The notes: generated by a model from the sequence alone, not told the origin. Numbered from the stretch's first letter, positions 17,797 to 27,339 are shown. The stretch is DNA of 64,000 bases from Candidatus Poribacteria bacterium (GCA_022827225.1 JAJDTJ010000129.1:124001-188000), one strand, 5' to 3'. Numbers and translations are program-made.

Positions 17797-17982
17797 GTTA
17801 TCAGAGTCGTCAGTTGCCTGTTATCAGTTTGCCTCACAGAGTTGTCAGTTACAAGAAGTTTTGGATAGTGCCAAAGTCTCTTTCTTTAACCATCAACTCG
17901 ACTCCGTTATAAATGTTAAGGCACGAGTTGATGGTTAAAACTGAAAGATTTTTCGGAGAAAAATCGTGCTGACAACTGAAAT
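17797..17982. repeat. Repeat-filled spacer with 16-bp stem hairpin and CTGAAAG module
   Basis: It contains GTTATCAG / GTTGTCAGTTAC units (17797-17852) and a perfect 16-bp inverted repeat with a 23-nt loop (17885-17900 with 17924-17939, arm TTTAACCATCAACTCG). The module AACTGAAAGATTTTTCGGAG at 17939-17958 contains the palindrome GATTTTTC-GGA-GAAAAATC (17947-17965). The same module recurs at 62267, in front of another gene. Confidence 0.75.
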
Positions 17983-20712
17983 CTATAACTGTTGCTGTCT
18001 TTGGACATGACTGAAATACGTCTGGGTTAGGACATCGGAAGTATCAATCAGTATTTGCGCGAGGCGTACGAGAAGTTTTTCTAACCCTGTTCGCTGTGTT
18101 GTTCGCTCGGAATGTGCTGCGAGTTCAATTGTATTAGAAAGCTGCAGCTGCGTTAGCGCCTCTAAGATGAGTTGTTCTTCCTCGCTGAGTCGATAGCGGC
18201 GTTTTTCTCTTGGTAGTACATGAATATGTGCCTCAAGTCGTTTCAACTGATAGAGGAGCGAGCGCGGGTTATCTTCGTCGAGCAGCAGCAATTCCAAGGC
18301 TGTCGGAAAGTGGAGTTCCGAACGATAACGTTGCCGATAGGTAATTAGGCTTTCAGCTGCGGCGAGGACAGATTCAAGCAGGAGGTCTTCGATCCACTCG
18401 TCTTGAACAGCGACGAGGCTTGAACGACACAGCACAATGAGAAGGAGCGAACGTTCGATACGCCGTCCCATATCCAAACTAATCCAACCGATGGTCTGTG
18501 TCATGTTTTCGGCATTAAGCCCACTCAATGCGGAAAGAAAAATCACCAATTGATCGAGGGATGCCAATTCCGCCTCTTGTAGCACGAGATCTGTGTAGCG
18601 GAAACCGGGGGACCCAGCCTGTACATCTGCATCCGCATTTTCAGGGACGCTTTTTTCGAGTTCCGTGCAGAGGTCCTCAATACGGTTCATCACACGCCAT
18701 GTGTCCGTAGACCAACGGTCCCGGACTGCATAAGCGGCACTGAGGAGTGCCTGAAGCGTTGACACTAAACTCCCGCTATTTTCTGTGTTGAACATGACAG
18801 AGAGGAGTTCGGTTTCGAGAGACTGTTCGCCTATGTCAACAAAACTGGGGTGCGTAGACGTTAAACCGGTCAACGAGCGGAGCATGCTACGGAGGTAGAT
18901 GAGTTCGGAGACTTCTCTGGTGTCTTCACCGAGGGTCTCAATAGAGGGTGTGGCGGGTGCTACCGGTTTCCCTAAGTGTGATGTCTCTAACCCCATCTTG
19001 TCCATTTTAACTTTATCGAGCATAATTCGGAGCAGGCGTGCGTGTCCTTCGGCGCGTTCAGCGTAACGCCCCACCCAAAACAGATTTTCAGCTGCGCGGC
19101 TTGAGAGTCCACCAGATGCCTCTGCGGTTTGCATCCGTTCTGTTCGTTGTGGTTTCCATAAACTGATATGCGGTTCCGGCTCGGGTGCAAGGATCCACGT
19201 ATCTTTACTGATGCCCCCGTTTTGGATTGAGACTGTCAATGCTTCTGTCTCGCTCTCACAGCGCGTAAGTCCACCCGGCATCACAGCATATCCGTCTTTT
19301 TCTGCAAACAGGAAAGTGCGGAGAATCGCGCGGCGGGGTTCAAGTCTACCTTCAATCAACGAAGGTGTCGTGGAGGCGTGAATATATTCCTGCCCGACAT
19401 AGTGGTTCGGCTCTGCAATGATCTGTGCGCGTAGCGTTTCGAGTGCGGCATCGCTCAGTTCAGTTCCAAACAATGGACGGCTTCCGGGTCGGCGATAAAT
19501 CGGTTTGATAACCAGCACCTTAAGGTTCGCCAATACATAGTCTCGCTGCTTCGGTTCTCCGCACCACCAGGTGGCAACAGACGGGAGGCGTAAGTCTTCA
19601 CCCATCAGACGCTTTGCGATCTTCGGTAGGAACGGCATCAAACTTGGGTTTTCCAAAGCACCGCTGCCCGGCGGGTTGACTACAATCACGTTTCCGTGTC
19701 GAATCGCTTCCAAGAGCCCAGCGACACCGAGCCGAGAGTCTTGTCGGAGTTCCAACGGATCGCAAAAGATGTCGTCCACCCGTCGGAGAATAATATCGAC
19801 GGGACGTAAGCCGTCAATAGATTTCAACCAGACCTGTCCATCCCATACCGTCAAATCATCGCCTTGCACGAGTGTATAACCGAGATAGTTTGCGATATAG
19901 GCGTGCTCGAAGTAAGTCTCGTTCAAGGGACCAGGGGTTAGCACAACGATATGTGGGTTCTGCGTTTGGCGTTGCGTGATTCCGGGGGTACTTTCGGATT
20001 GATTGGATTGATATTGTAAGGGTAACTCGAACAGACTGTTCTGTAGTGAACGAAAAAAGGAAGAGAGGCGATGAACGCCGACCTCGCCAAAAAAGTTGGG
20101 CAGTGCGCGAGCGAGGGCGGTCCGGTTCTCAAGTGCGTAACTGGCACCCGCTGGTGCTTGCGTTCGGTCGCTGAGTACCCACATTCTACCGTCCGGTCCG
20201 CGTGCCAAATCGGCGGCGTAGCTAAAGAGAAACGGGAACCTGGATGGGATAAGTCCAGCACAGGGGCGTAAAAATCCGGCGTGTGTATAAACCACTTCCG
20301 GGGGTATCAATCCGTCTTTGATTAAACGCCGCTCTCCATAAAGGTCTATCAAAATCAGATTGAGCAGCTCAGCACGCTGCGTGAGACCGGCAGAGATAGC
20401 CGCCCAATCTGTATTTGAAATAATCAGCGGGATAGGATCCAATTCCCATGGACGATGCCCGTGCTGTTCGCCGTGTACGACGTAGGTGACACCGTTCTCA
20501 CGGAGCAGACGTTGCACCTCCTGATGCCGCGCCTCCATCTCCGTAAGTCCGAGGGTGTTGAGTGCCTGCATGAAACTCGACCAGTGCGGATTGATCTGCT
20601 GATCCTGACCCAACATCTCATCCATTTGTTCACCGTGAGGTGAATTCGCGGAGATAGCGGCGTAATAACTGTCGCCTATGACCTGCCAATGTTTTGTATC
20701 TGATTGTTGCAT
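17983..20712 (-). CDS. Circularly permuted ATP-grasp protein fused to alpha-E domain
   Basis: A 909-residue fusion. Residues 1 to about 500 are a circularly permuted ATP-grasp type 2 domain (DUF404/DUF407): WAAISAGLTQRAELLNLIL, LIPPEVVYTHAGFLRPCAGL, VLSDRTQAPAGASYALENRT, VVLTPGPLNETYFEHAYIA and PGGLTRCESE. ATP-grasp enzymes join carboxylates to amines through acyl phosphates. From about residue 534 to the end is an alpha-helical alpha-E domain (DUF403), starting SSRAAENLFWVGRYAERAEG. The glycine-rich ATP loop is replaced by KPIYRRPGSRPLFG, unlike the SGGYG of the second ATP-grasp protein at 25496-26950, so the two copies are not equivalent. Product and substrate are unknown. Its start is the ATG at 20712, preceded by a repeat-rich spacer. 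Confidence 0.88.
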   Translation of the reverse strand: MQQSDTKHWQVIGDSYYAAISANSPHGEQMDEMLGQDQQINPHWSSFMQALNTLGLTEMEARHQEVQRLLRENGVTYVVHGEQHGHRPWELDPIPLIISNTDWAAISAGLTQRAELLNLILIDLYGERRLIKDGLIPPEVVYTHAGFLRPCAGLIPSRFPFLFSYAADLARGPDGRMWVLSDRTQAPAGASYALENRTALARALPNFFGEVGVHRLSSFFRSLQNSLFELPLQYQSNQSESTPGITQRQTQNPHIVVLTPGPLNETYFEHAYIANYLGYTLVQGDDLTVWDGQVWLKSIDGLRPVDIILRRVDDIFCDPLELRQDSRLGVAGLLEAIRHGNVIVVNPPGSGALENPSLMPFLPKIAKRLMGEDLRLPSVATWWCGEPKQRDYVLANLKVLVIKPIYRRPGSRPLFGTELSDAALETLRAQIIAEPNHYVGQEYIHASTTPSLIEGRLEPRRAILRTFLFAEKDGYAVMPGGLTRCESETEALTVSIQNGGISKDTWILAPEPEPHISLWKPQRTERMQTAEASGGLSSRAAENLFWVGRYAERAEGHARLLRIMLDKVKMDKMGLETSHLGKPVAPATPSIETLGEDTREVSELIYLRSMLRSLTGLTSTHPSFVDIGEQSLETELLSVMFNTENSGSLVSTLQALLSAAYAVRDRWSTDTWRVMNRIEDLCTELEKSVPENADADVQAGSPGFRYTDLVLQEAELASLDQLVIFLSALSGLNAENMTQTIGWISLDMGRRIERSLLLIVLCRSSLVAVQDEWIEDLLLESVLAAAESLITYRQRYRSELHFPTALELLLLDEDNPRSLLYQLKRLEAHIHVLPREKRRYRLSEEEQLILEALTQLQLSNTIELAAHSERTTQRTGLEKLLVRLAQILIDTSDVLTQTYFSHVQRQQQL

Positions 20713-20717
20713 GTTTT

Positions 20718-20832
20718 ATAGTTATAGGTTATAAGTGGCAAGTTATAAGTTGAGAGGTTTTAGGAGCCTCCAACCGTTCTTTCTTATCACTGTTAACTTA
20801 TAACCCGCTGTCTGAAAACTGATAACTAATTC
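20718..20832. repeat. ATAAGTTATAAG-type inverted spacer repeat
   Basis: The left side carries TTATAGTTATAGGTTATAAG and AAGTTATAAGTTGAGAGG. The right side carries TGTTAACTTATAACCC and AAAACTGATAACTAATT, in opposite orientation. It occupies nearly the whole spacer between the DUF2126 gene and the ATP-grasp/alpha-E gene. Confidence 0.7.
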
Positions 20833-20843
20833 AACCGCTACGC

Positions 20844-23800
20844 CTAAAAAGTTCGTCGGAGGTCTAATGTGTATGGATACTCGGTATTCGTTTCTTCCGG
20901 TGGAATATCTGTGGGTCCCGGGGATGTCCCTCCAGCAACGAACCGTCCAGCTGCCGGTCCGGTCGGTTGTGGTTGGATTGTGCTCGGCGTATGCCCATCT
21001 GTACCGAACCGGCTTGTGCGGCGCGCCTCCGCTTCGTAAGCGTTGACAGGGAAGGTATCGTAACTCCTCCCGCCTGGGTGTGAGACATGGTACGTACAAC
21101 CACCGACGGAGCGTTCGTTCCAGGTGTCGATAACGTCAAACACAAGTGGAGAGTGGACCCCGATCGTTGGGTGTAAGGCTGATGGCGGCTGCCAGGCGCG
21201 GTAACGGATGCCTCCGACATATTCTCCGCGTGTGCCGGTATTGTGCAAGATTAATCGGCGTCCGTTACAGGTAACGATGTATCGGGAATCTGTTAATCCA
21301 CGTACTCGTACCTGTATCCGCTCGACGGAGGAATCAACGAAACGGGAGGTACCCGCACGTGTTATCTCCTCGCCTAACACGTGCCACGGTTCAATCGCCA
21401 TCCGCAGTTCGAGTTCAACATCCGTTATGTTGACGGTTCCCAATTTCGGGAACCGGAATTCAAAGAACGGGTCCAACCACGCCATCTCAAACGGGTAGCC
21501 TGCTTCTTGAAGTGCTGTAACGACCTCTTGTATGTCAGTCCGGACGTAGTGGTGGAGCATAAATCTGTCGTGTAGTTCTGTCCCCCAGCGTACCAATCTC
21601 CCTTTGTAAGATGTATCCCAGAATTTAGCGACCAAGGCACGAATGAGTAGCATCTGCACAAGGCTCATCTGCGGATGTGGGGGCATCTCAAAAGCGCGCA
21701 TCTCCAGCAGTCCGAGCCGTCCACTCGCCGAATCTGGAGAATAGAGTTTATCAATACAGAATTCCGCGCGATGTGTGTTGCCTGTGAGGTCTACTAATAG
21801 GTGTCTCAGAAGCCGATCCGTCAGCCAAGGTGGGACATCCTCTTGTGCTTCCGGTTCAGGAATCTGTGCAAAAGCGACCTCAAGTTCATAGAGTTTTTCG
21901 TCGCGCCCTTCATCGACACGCGGTGCTTGGCTCGTTGGACCGATGAATGTCCCTGAGAAGAGATACGACAAGCCGGGGTGGTGTTGCCAGTATGTGATAA
22001 GGCTGCGCAATAGATCGGGTCGCCGTAAGAGTGGGCTATCCGCTGGGGTACGACCGCCGATGACGATGTGGTTGCCGCCGCCTGTTCCGGTATGTCTACC
22101 GTCTAACATAAATTTTTCGGCGCTCAGTCCGGCTAACCGTGCTTGTTCGTAAAGCGTTGTGGTCTTATGGACGAGTTCATCCCAATTTTCTGAAGGGTGG
22201 ATATTCACCTCAATTACACCTGGATCAGGCGTTACGCTCAACGCTTGAATCCGCGAATCGTGAGGCACCTCATATCCTTCAAGGATCACAGGTATGTCTA
22301 AGGCTTCAGCAGTTGCTTCGATCGCCTCAAGGAGCGAGAGATAGTGTTCTAAATGCGTCAATGGCGGCATAAAAATGTGCAGCTGCCCGTTCCGCTGCTC
22401 AACGCATAGTGCTGTTTGAAAAACCGTTTGTGTTTCACCGTTTTTTGTTTCCGGTTCACTCTCGTAGGGGTGTTTTTGCTTGGGTGTTTCCCCAGGTAAC
22501 CTGGTCCCTACGGCGGTATCTAAAATCTCCTCGCGCGGTTCAAGCGGATCGCGTTCGTAAGCCGGATCTCGCGCTTCAGGCGGTACCCACTGTATAGAAT
22601 CCAACGGCAGCCGAAGTCCCATCGGCGAATCGCCAGGGATCAGGAACATGTGTTCACCCTTGAAATGCCAGACACAACTCTCCCAAGCATCGTCTACGAG
22701 ATGCCAACGTAAGGGTAGGGTGTAGCCGATGGGTTCACCGAGCGTCTCTGTTTGCAGGAGTTGTGCGAGCCGATGGCGTTCGGATGCGTCTTTGAAATCG
22801 AAATCAAGCGGGTTAATATTGACAGGCAGCCTATCTTCCGTCCAGAGGAAATAGAGTGCGTCTTCGTAGGCTGGTAGTATCGCCTCTGGTGTGATGCGCA
22901 ATTGTCTTGTGAGCTGCTGGATGAATCGTTCAGCGTCTGCGACATCGAAACCATAATTTTTGTGAGGGTCGGCGAGGTATTTATCGTTTCGCCAGACAGG
23001 CGCGCCGTCTTTGCGCCAAAAACATCCGAATTTCCAACGTGGTAACGGTTCCCCTGGGTACCATTTGCCTCGTCCATAATAACAGGCGCCACCGGGTCCG
23101 AAACTATCCCGCAAACGCCGCAAGAGTCCGGCGCCTAATTCTCTTTTCCTTGGACTGTCGGCTTCTGTGTCCCATTCTGGGCTTTCTGGATCGTCAATTG
23201 ATACAAAAGTGGGTTCCCCGCCCATTGTCAACCGAATGTCATTGCGGGTTATCTCTTTGTCCACTTGGTGCCCGAGGGTGTTAATCGCGGTCCATTGCGT
23301 TTCTGTGTAAGGTTTCGTCACACGGGGGTCTTCGTGGATACGCTGGACGGTGTTGCTATAGGTAAATTCTGTTTCGCACGGGTCGGTGTAACCGATGACC
23401 GGTGCTGCACTTACCGGGTCCGCCACACACGCTAACGGTATATGTCCCTCACCGGCGAATAAGCCGGATGTTGGGTCGAGACCTATCCATCCTGCCCCGG
23501 GCGCGTAAACCTCACACCAGGCGTGCAAGTCGGTGAAGTCTTGGAGCGGCCCGGCAGGTCCGTCTACCGGTTTCTGATCAGCAACGAGTTGCACGAGGTA
23601 TCCAGAGACGAATCGGGCGGCTAAACCGAGGTGACGTAGGCTTTGAACGAGCAACCACCCTGTGTCTCGGCATGAACCGATCTGTTTCTCTAAAGTCTCT
23701 TCACAGGACTGCACCCCGGGTTCCATCCGGATTGTATATTTTATTTTCTCCGATAGTGAACGGTTAACGTCTACCAAAAAATCAATAAGTTTCTTCTCTG

Positions 23801-24209
23801 TCCGCGGAATGTCTGCTAACCACGCTGTAAGACGCGGGCCGTTCTCTTTCACTTCGAGGAACGGTGCTAATTCTTCTTTCAGCTGCGGTTCGTAGACGAA
23901 GGGGTAATGTTCAGCAGTCTCCTCGAGAAAGAAATCGAATGGGTTGATAACGGTCATATCCGCCACGACATCTACTTCGATAGATAAGGCGCGTGTCGGT
24001 TCCTGAAAAACAACGCGAGCCTGATAGTTGCCGAATGGGTCCTGCTGCCAATTGATAAAATGATTTTCAGGTTCAATTTTGAGCGAATACGCTTCGATCG
24101 GTGTTCGACAATGAACTGCCGGACGTAGTCGAAAAACGTGTGGGGACAAGTTAATCAATCGGTCATATCGGTAAAGAGATTTGTGGTTGATAGCTACGCG
24201 AATTGACAT
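20844..24209 (-). CDS. Transglutaminase-like protein with DUF2126 domain
   Basis: About 1121 residues. The N-terminal 270 residues form a transglutaminase module (MSIRVAINHKSLYRYDRLIN at the start). Its triad is visible in GSCRDTGWLLVQSLRHLGL (Cys near 180), TDLHAWCEVYAPGAGWIGL (His) and LDPTSGLFAG (Asp). The rest is the long DUF2126 region (RLTMGGEPTFVSIDDPESPE, GGACYYGRGKWYPGEPLPRW, GLSAEKFMLDGRHTGTGGG, GNTHRAEFCIDKLYSPDSA). DUF2126 resembles glutamine-synthetase-type amidoligases in published domain analyses, so amide-bond formation is plausible but unproven. The frame extends upstream to 24305, but ATG 24209 matches the family start. Residues about 566-582 are encoded by a CGTAGGG inverted repeat. 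It is the third gene of the five-gene cluster. Confidence 0.88.
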   Translation of the reverse strand: MSIRVAINHKSLYRYDRLINLSPHVFRLRPAVHCRTPIEAYSLKIEPENHFINWQQDPFGNYQARVVFQEPTRALSIEVDVVADMTVINPFDFFLEETAEHYPFVYEPQLKEELAPFLEVKENGPRLTAWLADIPRTEKKLIDFLVDVNRSLSEKIKYTIRMEPGVQSCEETLEKQIGSCRDTGWLLVQSLRHLGLAARFVSGYLVQLVADQKPVDGPAGPLQDFTDLHAWCEVYAPGAGWIGLDPTSGLFAGEGHIPLACVADPVSAAPVIGYTDPCETEFTYSNTVQRIHEDPRVTKPYTETQWTAINTLGHQVDKEITRNDIRLTMGGEPTFVSIDDPESPEWDTEADSPRKRELGAGLLRRLRDSFGPGGACYYGRGKWYPGEPLPRWKFGCFWRKDGAPVWRNDKYLADPHKNYGFDVADAERFIQQLTRQLRITPEAILPAYEDALYFLWTEDRLPVNINPLDFDFKDASERHRLAQLLQTETLGEPIGYTLPLRWHLVDDAWESCVWHFKGEHMFLIPGDSPMGLRLPLDSIQWVPPEARDPAYERDPLEPREEILDTAVGTRLPGETPKQKHPYESEPETKNGETQTVFQTALCVEQRNGQLHIFMPPLTHLEHYLSLLEAIEATAEALDIPVILEGYEVPHDSRIQALSVTPDPGVIEVNIHPSENWDELVHKTTTLYEQARLAGLSAEKFMLDGRHTGTGGGNHIVIGGRTPADSPLLRRPDLLRSLITYWQHHPGLSYLFSGTFIGPTSQAPRVDEGRDEKLYELEVAFAQIPEPEAQEDVPPWLTDRLLRHLLVDLTGNTHRAEFCIDKLYSPDSASGRLGLLEMRAFEMPPHPQMSLVQMLLIRALVAKFWDTSYKGRLVRWGTELHDRFMLHHYVRTDIQEVVTALQEAGYPFEMAWLDPFFEFRFPKLGTVNITDVELELRMAIEPWHVLGEEITRAGTSRFVDSSVERIQVRVRGLTDSRYIVTCNGRRLILHNTGTRGEYVGGIRYRAWQPPSALHPTIGVHSPLVFDVIDTWNERSVGGCTYHVSHPGGRSYDTFPVNAYEAEARRTSRFGTDGHTPSTIQPQPTGPAAGRFVAGGTSPGPTDIPPEETNTEYPYTLDLRRTF
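22463..22512. repeat. CGTAGGG inverted repeat inside the DUF2126 gene
   Basis: A 50-bp element begins CGTAGGGGTGTTTTTGCTTG and ends CCCTACG, in frame within the coding sequence. It encodes the loop GTRLPGETPKQKHPYE. The first 22 bp are identical to the repeat at 42189, showing that a mobile or copied sequence was accepted into the protein. Confidence 0.75.
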
Positions 24210-24341
24210 TTTTTTTAGTATTGGGTTTCTGCTCCGATTTGTCCACTCTTCCCAGTAACGGGTGGGGACCCCTGTCCGAATCGGGTTTCTTGTAAAATTA
24301 CACAATTTCTGATTTTTTTACCGGATATACAATAGCTGAAT

Positions 24342-25322
24342 CTACGACTGGGTCTGTTCCTGAATAGGTTCTCCATTGATGGGTCGTAATGCGAAAAAAG
24401 TCTTGTAAATATCATCACCGACGAAGTTCAGTTTGGTTTGGAAAGCGTCAAGGAACTCATGCAAACCTGACCTGAGCACCTGGTTGACTTGGGCATACGC
24501 GAATTCGGAACGGAGCTGCCCCAAACGCTGCTCTGCTGGGTTGGAGAAGGTTTCCAAGGGAGTGCCGGATATAGCGTGCAGTGACTCCTCCGCCTTGGAG
24601 AGACAGTAGAGAACGGAGCGTGGAAATTCACGATCTAACAATAAAAAAGCGACAACATCGTCTGGGGAGATGAGCCCATAAGTGCGGCGGTACATCTCGA
24701 AACCGCTGGCAGAATGTAACAGTGCGCCCCACTGAATGTCGTCAAAAGGTGTATCGACATCCCAGATAGAGGGAAGAAGAATAAAATATTTAACATCAAC
24801 GATTCTCGATGTTTTGTCTGCGCGCTCAATCAAACGCCCCAACTGACAGAAGTGCCACCCTTCGCTATGGGACATGATATTATCTGTAAGTCCCATGAAG
24901 AGGTGTGATGCGAGTTTGATCTCTGTAAAGAATTCATGGGGTTCTGCCATCGCCCACTTTTCGGAAGTATTTGCCACCAGTAAGTAGGCATCGTTCAGCT
25001 GCTCCCACATCTCTGACGAGATATTTTCGCGTATGGAGCGTGCGTTTTCTCGACCAGCCCGCAAGCAAGAGACGATTGAATTTGGGTTCTCAGTGTCAAA
25101 CGCTAAAAATCGGATGACGGCTTCACGCGATGCCTCGCCATAGCGTTCTGCAAACACTTCATCATCGCCAGTGGTGGCAACGAGAGGTTCCCACTGCGCT
25201 TGCATACCGACGGGCGCGTCAAGGATCAAACGCAGATTGACATCGACGAAACGGGCGACATTCTCGGCACGTTCGATGTAGCGACTCATCCAATAAATTG
25301 ATTCAGCAACACGACTAAGCAT
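24342..25322 (-). CDS. Stand-alone alpha-E domain protein
   Basis: A 326-residue, almost wholly helical protein of the alpha-E (DUF403) family. It begins with the signature MLSRVAESIYWMSRYIERAENVARFVDVNLRL and later carries LASHLFMGLTDNIM, HFCQLGRLIERADKTSRIVD and LLLDREFPRSVLYCLSKAE. The family nearly always sits beside or is fused to circularly permuted ATP-grasp proteins; its own activity is unknown. Here it follows the stand-alone ATP-grasp gene after 173 nt and precedes the DUF2126 gene. The second alpha-E copy in the window is the fused one ending at 17983. Confidence 0.9.
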   Translation of the reverse strand: MLSRVAESIYWMSRYIERAENVARFVDVNLRLILDAPVGMQAQWEPLVATTGDDEVFAERYGEASREAVIRFLAFDTENPNSIVSCLRAGRENARSIRENISSEMWEQLNDAYLLVANTSEKWAMAEPHEFFTEIKLASHLFMGLTDNIMSHSEGWHFCQLGRLIERADKTSRIVDVKYFILLPSIWDVDTPFDDIQWGALLHSASGFEMYRRTYGLISPDDVVAFLLLDREFPRSVLYCLSKAEESLHAISGTPLETFSNPAEQRLGQLRSEFAYAQVNQVLRSGLHEFLDAFQTKLNFVGDDIYKTFFALRPINGEPIQEQTQS

Positions 25323-25355
25323 ATTTTTAATTTTCCTTGCGTTCAGTCAGAGGCG

Positions 25356-25431
25356 AATAGTTATAAGTTATAAGTTAAGAAAAGACTTGATGGATGAGAT
25401 TGACTCTTAACTTATAACCTCTTAACCTACC
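25356..25431. repeat. ATAAGTTATAAG inverted spacer repeat
   Basis: Arms AGTTATAAGTTATAAGTTAAG (split by wobble) and CTCTTAACTTATAACCTC are separated by about 25 nt. It lies between the ATP-grasp and alpha-E genes and can fold into a long AT-rich hairpin. Confidence 0.7.
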
Positions 25432-25495
25432 ATTTGTAACTTTCTCCGTTGTTTGGCTTTTTGCCTTTTCGTGTAGCGGCGAAGCAACCGCGCCT

Positions 25496-26950
25496 CTAAG
25501 CATCTGTTCCTGACGGCCCCGATAAGACCCATGTATCCTTGCTACCGCCACCTTGTGAGGAGTTGACGACAAGCGACCCTTTTTTCAGTGCGACCCGCGT
25601 CAATCCACCTGGAAGGACGTAAATATCTTCACCATAAAGGATAAATGGACGCAAATCAACGTGCCGTCCCTCAAAATGGTCGTCAATAAGCACCGGTACG
25701 CGTGAAAGCGAGAGTGTGGGTTGGGCAATATAATTGCGCGGATTGTCTTTGATTCGGCGGGCAAACTCTTCGTGTTCCGCTTTGGTTGCGTGGGGACCGA
25801 TCAGCATGCCATAGCCGCCGGACTGGTTGGCTTCTTTTACAACGAGCTCATCGAGATGTTCCAGCACATATTTCTGATCGCTATCTTTCCAACACATATA
25901 GGTCGGAACATTTGGGACGATAATGTCTTCGCCGAGATAATACTTGATGATCTCAGGAACGAAAGCGCAGACGACTTTGTCGTCTGCGACACAGGTGCCG
26001 GGGGCATTAACCAAAGCGACGCGTCCGGCTTTGTAAACCTCCATCAATCCAGGAACGCCGAGCATTGATTCCGGTTTGAACGCTTTCGGGTCAAGGAAAT
26101 CGTCGTTAATGCGGCGGTAGATGACATCGACACGCTCAAAGCCTTTCGTTGTTCGCATGTGTACGAACCCGTCCATTACGACGAGATCGCGCCCCTCAAC
26201 CAATTCAACGCCCATCTGCTGCGCGAGAAAGGAGTGCTCAAAGTATGCGGAGTTATAAACCCCAGGGGTTAGTACTGTCACTTCAGGAGACAAGATTTTA
26301 TCGGTTACGAGGTACCGGAGCATATTCAGCAGTTGGCTTGGATAATCTTCGACGGGTTGAATTTGCGACATCCCAAAGAGTTGCGGGAAGGTACGCTTCA
26401 TTAACTGCCGATTTTCCACGACATAAGAGACACCAGATGGACAACCGAGGTTATCTTCCAATACATAAATTTGTCCATCGCCATCGCGAACTAAGTCGGT
26501 GCCTGTGATATGGCACCAGACCCCGCGCGGCGGGTCTAAACCGATGCAGGGTTTAAGGTATCTCTCCGATGAAAGCACGACATCTGCTGGTACGATACCG
26601 TCTTTAAGAATTTTTTGGTCGTGGTAAACGTCATCAATGAAGAGGTTCAGCGCGTGGATGCGCTGTTTGAGTCCACGTTCTATCCATTCCCATTCACTGG
26701 CATCAATAATTCGGGGGATAAGATCGAAGGGAAATATCTTTTCGATGCCCTGCTCGTCGGCGTAGACGTTGAACGTGATGCCCATTCGGAGTAACGCGTA
26801 TTCAGCGGCAATTTGGCGACGGGTGAGTTCGCCTTCAGGAAAGCCCTCAATCCGCTCTATCAACATCTGGGCAGCGGGCCGGGCGCTTCCATCTGGTGCA
26901 AACATCTCATCATAAAATCCGTCAGTGCTGTATTCCTCAAATCCTGTCAT
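25496..26950 (-). CDS. Circularly permuted ATP-grasp type 2 protein
   Basis: A 484-residue ATP-grasp protein (DUF404/DUF407). Conserved blocks are EWIERGLKQRIHALNLFIDD, VVLSSERYLKPCIGLDPPRG, VLEDNLGCPSGVSYVVENRQ, VTVLTPGVYNSAYFEHSFLA, VVKEANQSGGYGMLIGP (the glycine-rich loop, intact) and LPGGLTRVALKKGSLVVNSS. The longer frame to 27040 is unlikely, because ATG 26950 has an excellent GGAGG site and the family N terminus. It is the first gene of the cluster, with a candidate promoter at 27065-27094. By family logic it activates a carboxylate for amide or ester bond formation; no substrate can be named. Confidence 0.92.
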   Translation of the reverse strand: MTGFEEYSTDGFYDEMFAPDGSARPAAQMLIERIEGFPEGELTRRQIAAEYALLRMGITFNVYADEQGIEKIFPFDLIPRIIDASEWEWIERGLKQRIHALNLFIDDVYHDQKILKDGIVPADVVLSSERYLKPCIGLDPPRGVWCHITGTDLVRDGDGQIYVLEDNLGCPSGVSYVVENRQLMKRTFPQLFGMSQIQPVEDYPSQLLNMLRYLVTDKILSPEVTVLTPGVYNSAYFEHSFLAQQMGVELVEGRDLVVMDGFVHMRTTKGFERVDVIYRRINDDFLDPKAFKPESMLGVPGLMEVYKAGRVALVNAPGTCVADDKVVCAFVPEIIKYYLGEDIIVPNVPTYMCWKDSDQKYVLEHLDELVVKEANQSGGYGMLIGPHATKAEHEEFARRIKDNPRNYIAQPTLSLSRVPVLIDDHFEGRHVDLRPFILYGEDIYVLPGGLTRVALKKGSLVVNSSQGGGSKDTWVLSGPSGTDA

Positions 26951-27339
26951 TGTAATGCGCCTCCGTATCGTTAGACCTATTCCGCCACGAAGGTGGAAAA
27001 TCCCAAAGAACAGCGGTTTTGGAAATCGGGCGTGCTCCATATTTCTGACTTATGCTTACTTAATATTGTATCAGAATTCATAAGAAAAAAGCAACTCCTA
27101 AAAAAATGGATTATTTTCTGATGGATATATTGAAAGTATAGAGACGTTCCGGACACAAGAAGATTGGGATTATGTCAAATGGACGCGCGATTTTTTTTCA
27201 AGTTGTGTTAGTATGTAGGTACGGGTTTTTCCAATAGTATCTCTCATAGATTCTGAAACCTATCGTTGTCGCATTTATATCAAAACTCGTCAAAGGCAGC
27301 CAGTTTTGACAGGAGCGAAAATTTACGGAAAGGAAAATA
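26951..27339. other. Divergent intergenic region upstream of the ATP-grasp cluster and thiO
   Basis: About 390 bp of AT-rich sequence without a credible gene. It contains the minus-strand promoter candidate at 27065-27094. I see no clear plus-strand promoter for thiO. Confidence 0.5.
27065..27094 (-). promoter_or_regulatory. Candidate promoter of the ATP-grasp/alpha-E/transglutaminase cluster
   Basis: On the minus strand TTGCTT, an 18-bp spacer and TACAAT. The start point would be near 27058, giving a leader of about 108 nt. Only the first three bases of the -35 box match consensus. Confidence 0.45.

Noticed and set aside
25496..27040. Longer start of the stand-alone ATP-grasp gene
   Set aside because: The extra 30 residues have no family match, whereas ATG 26950 has a strong GGAGG site.
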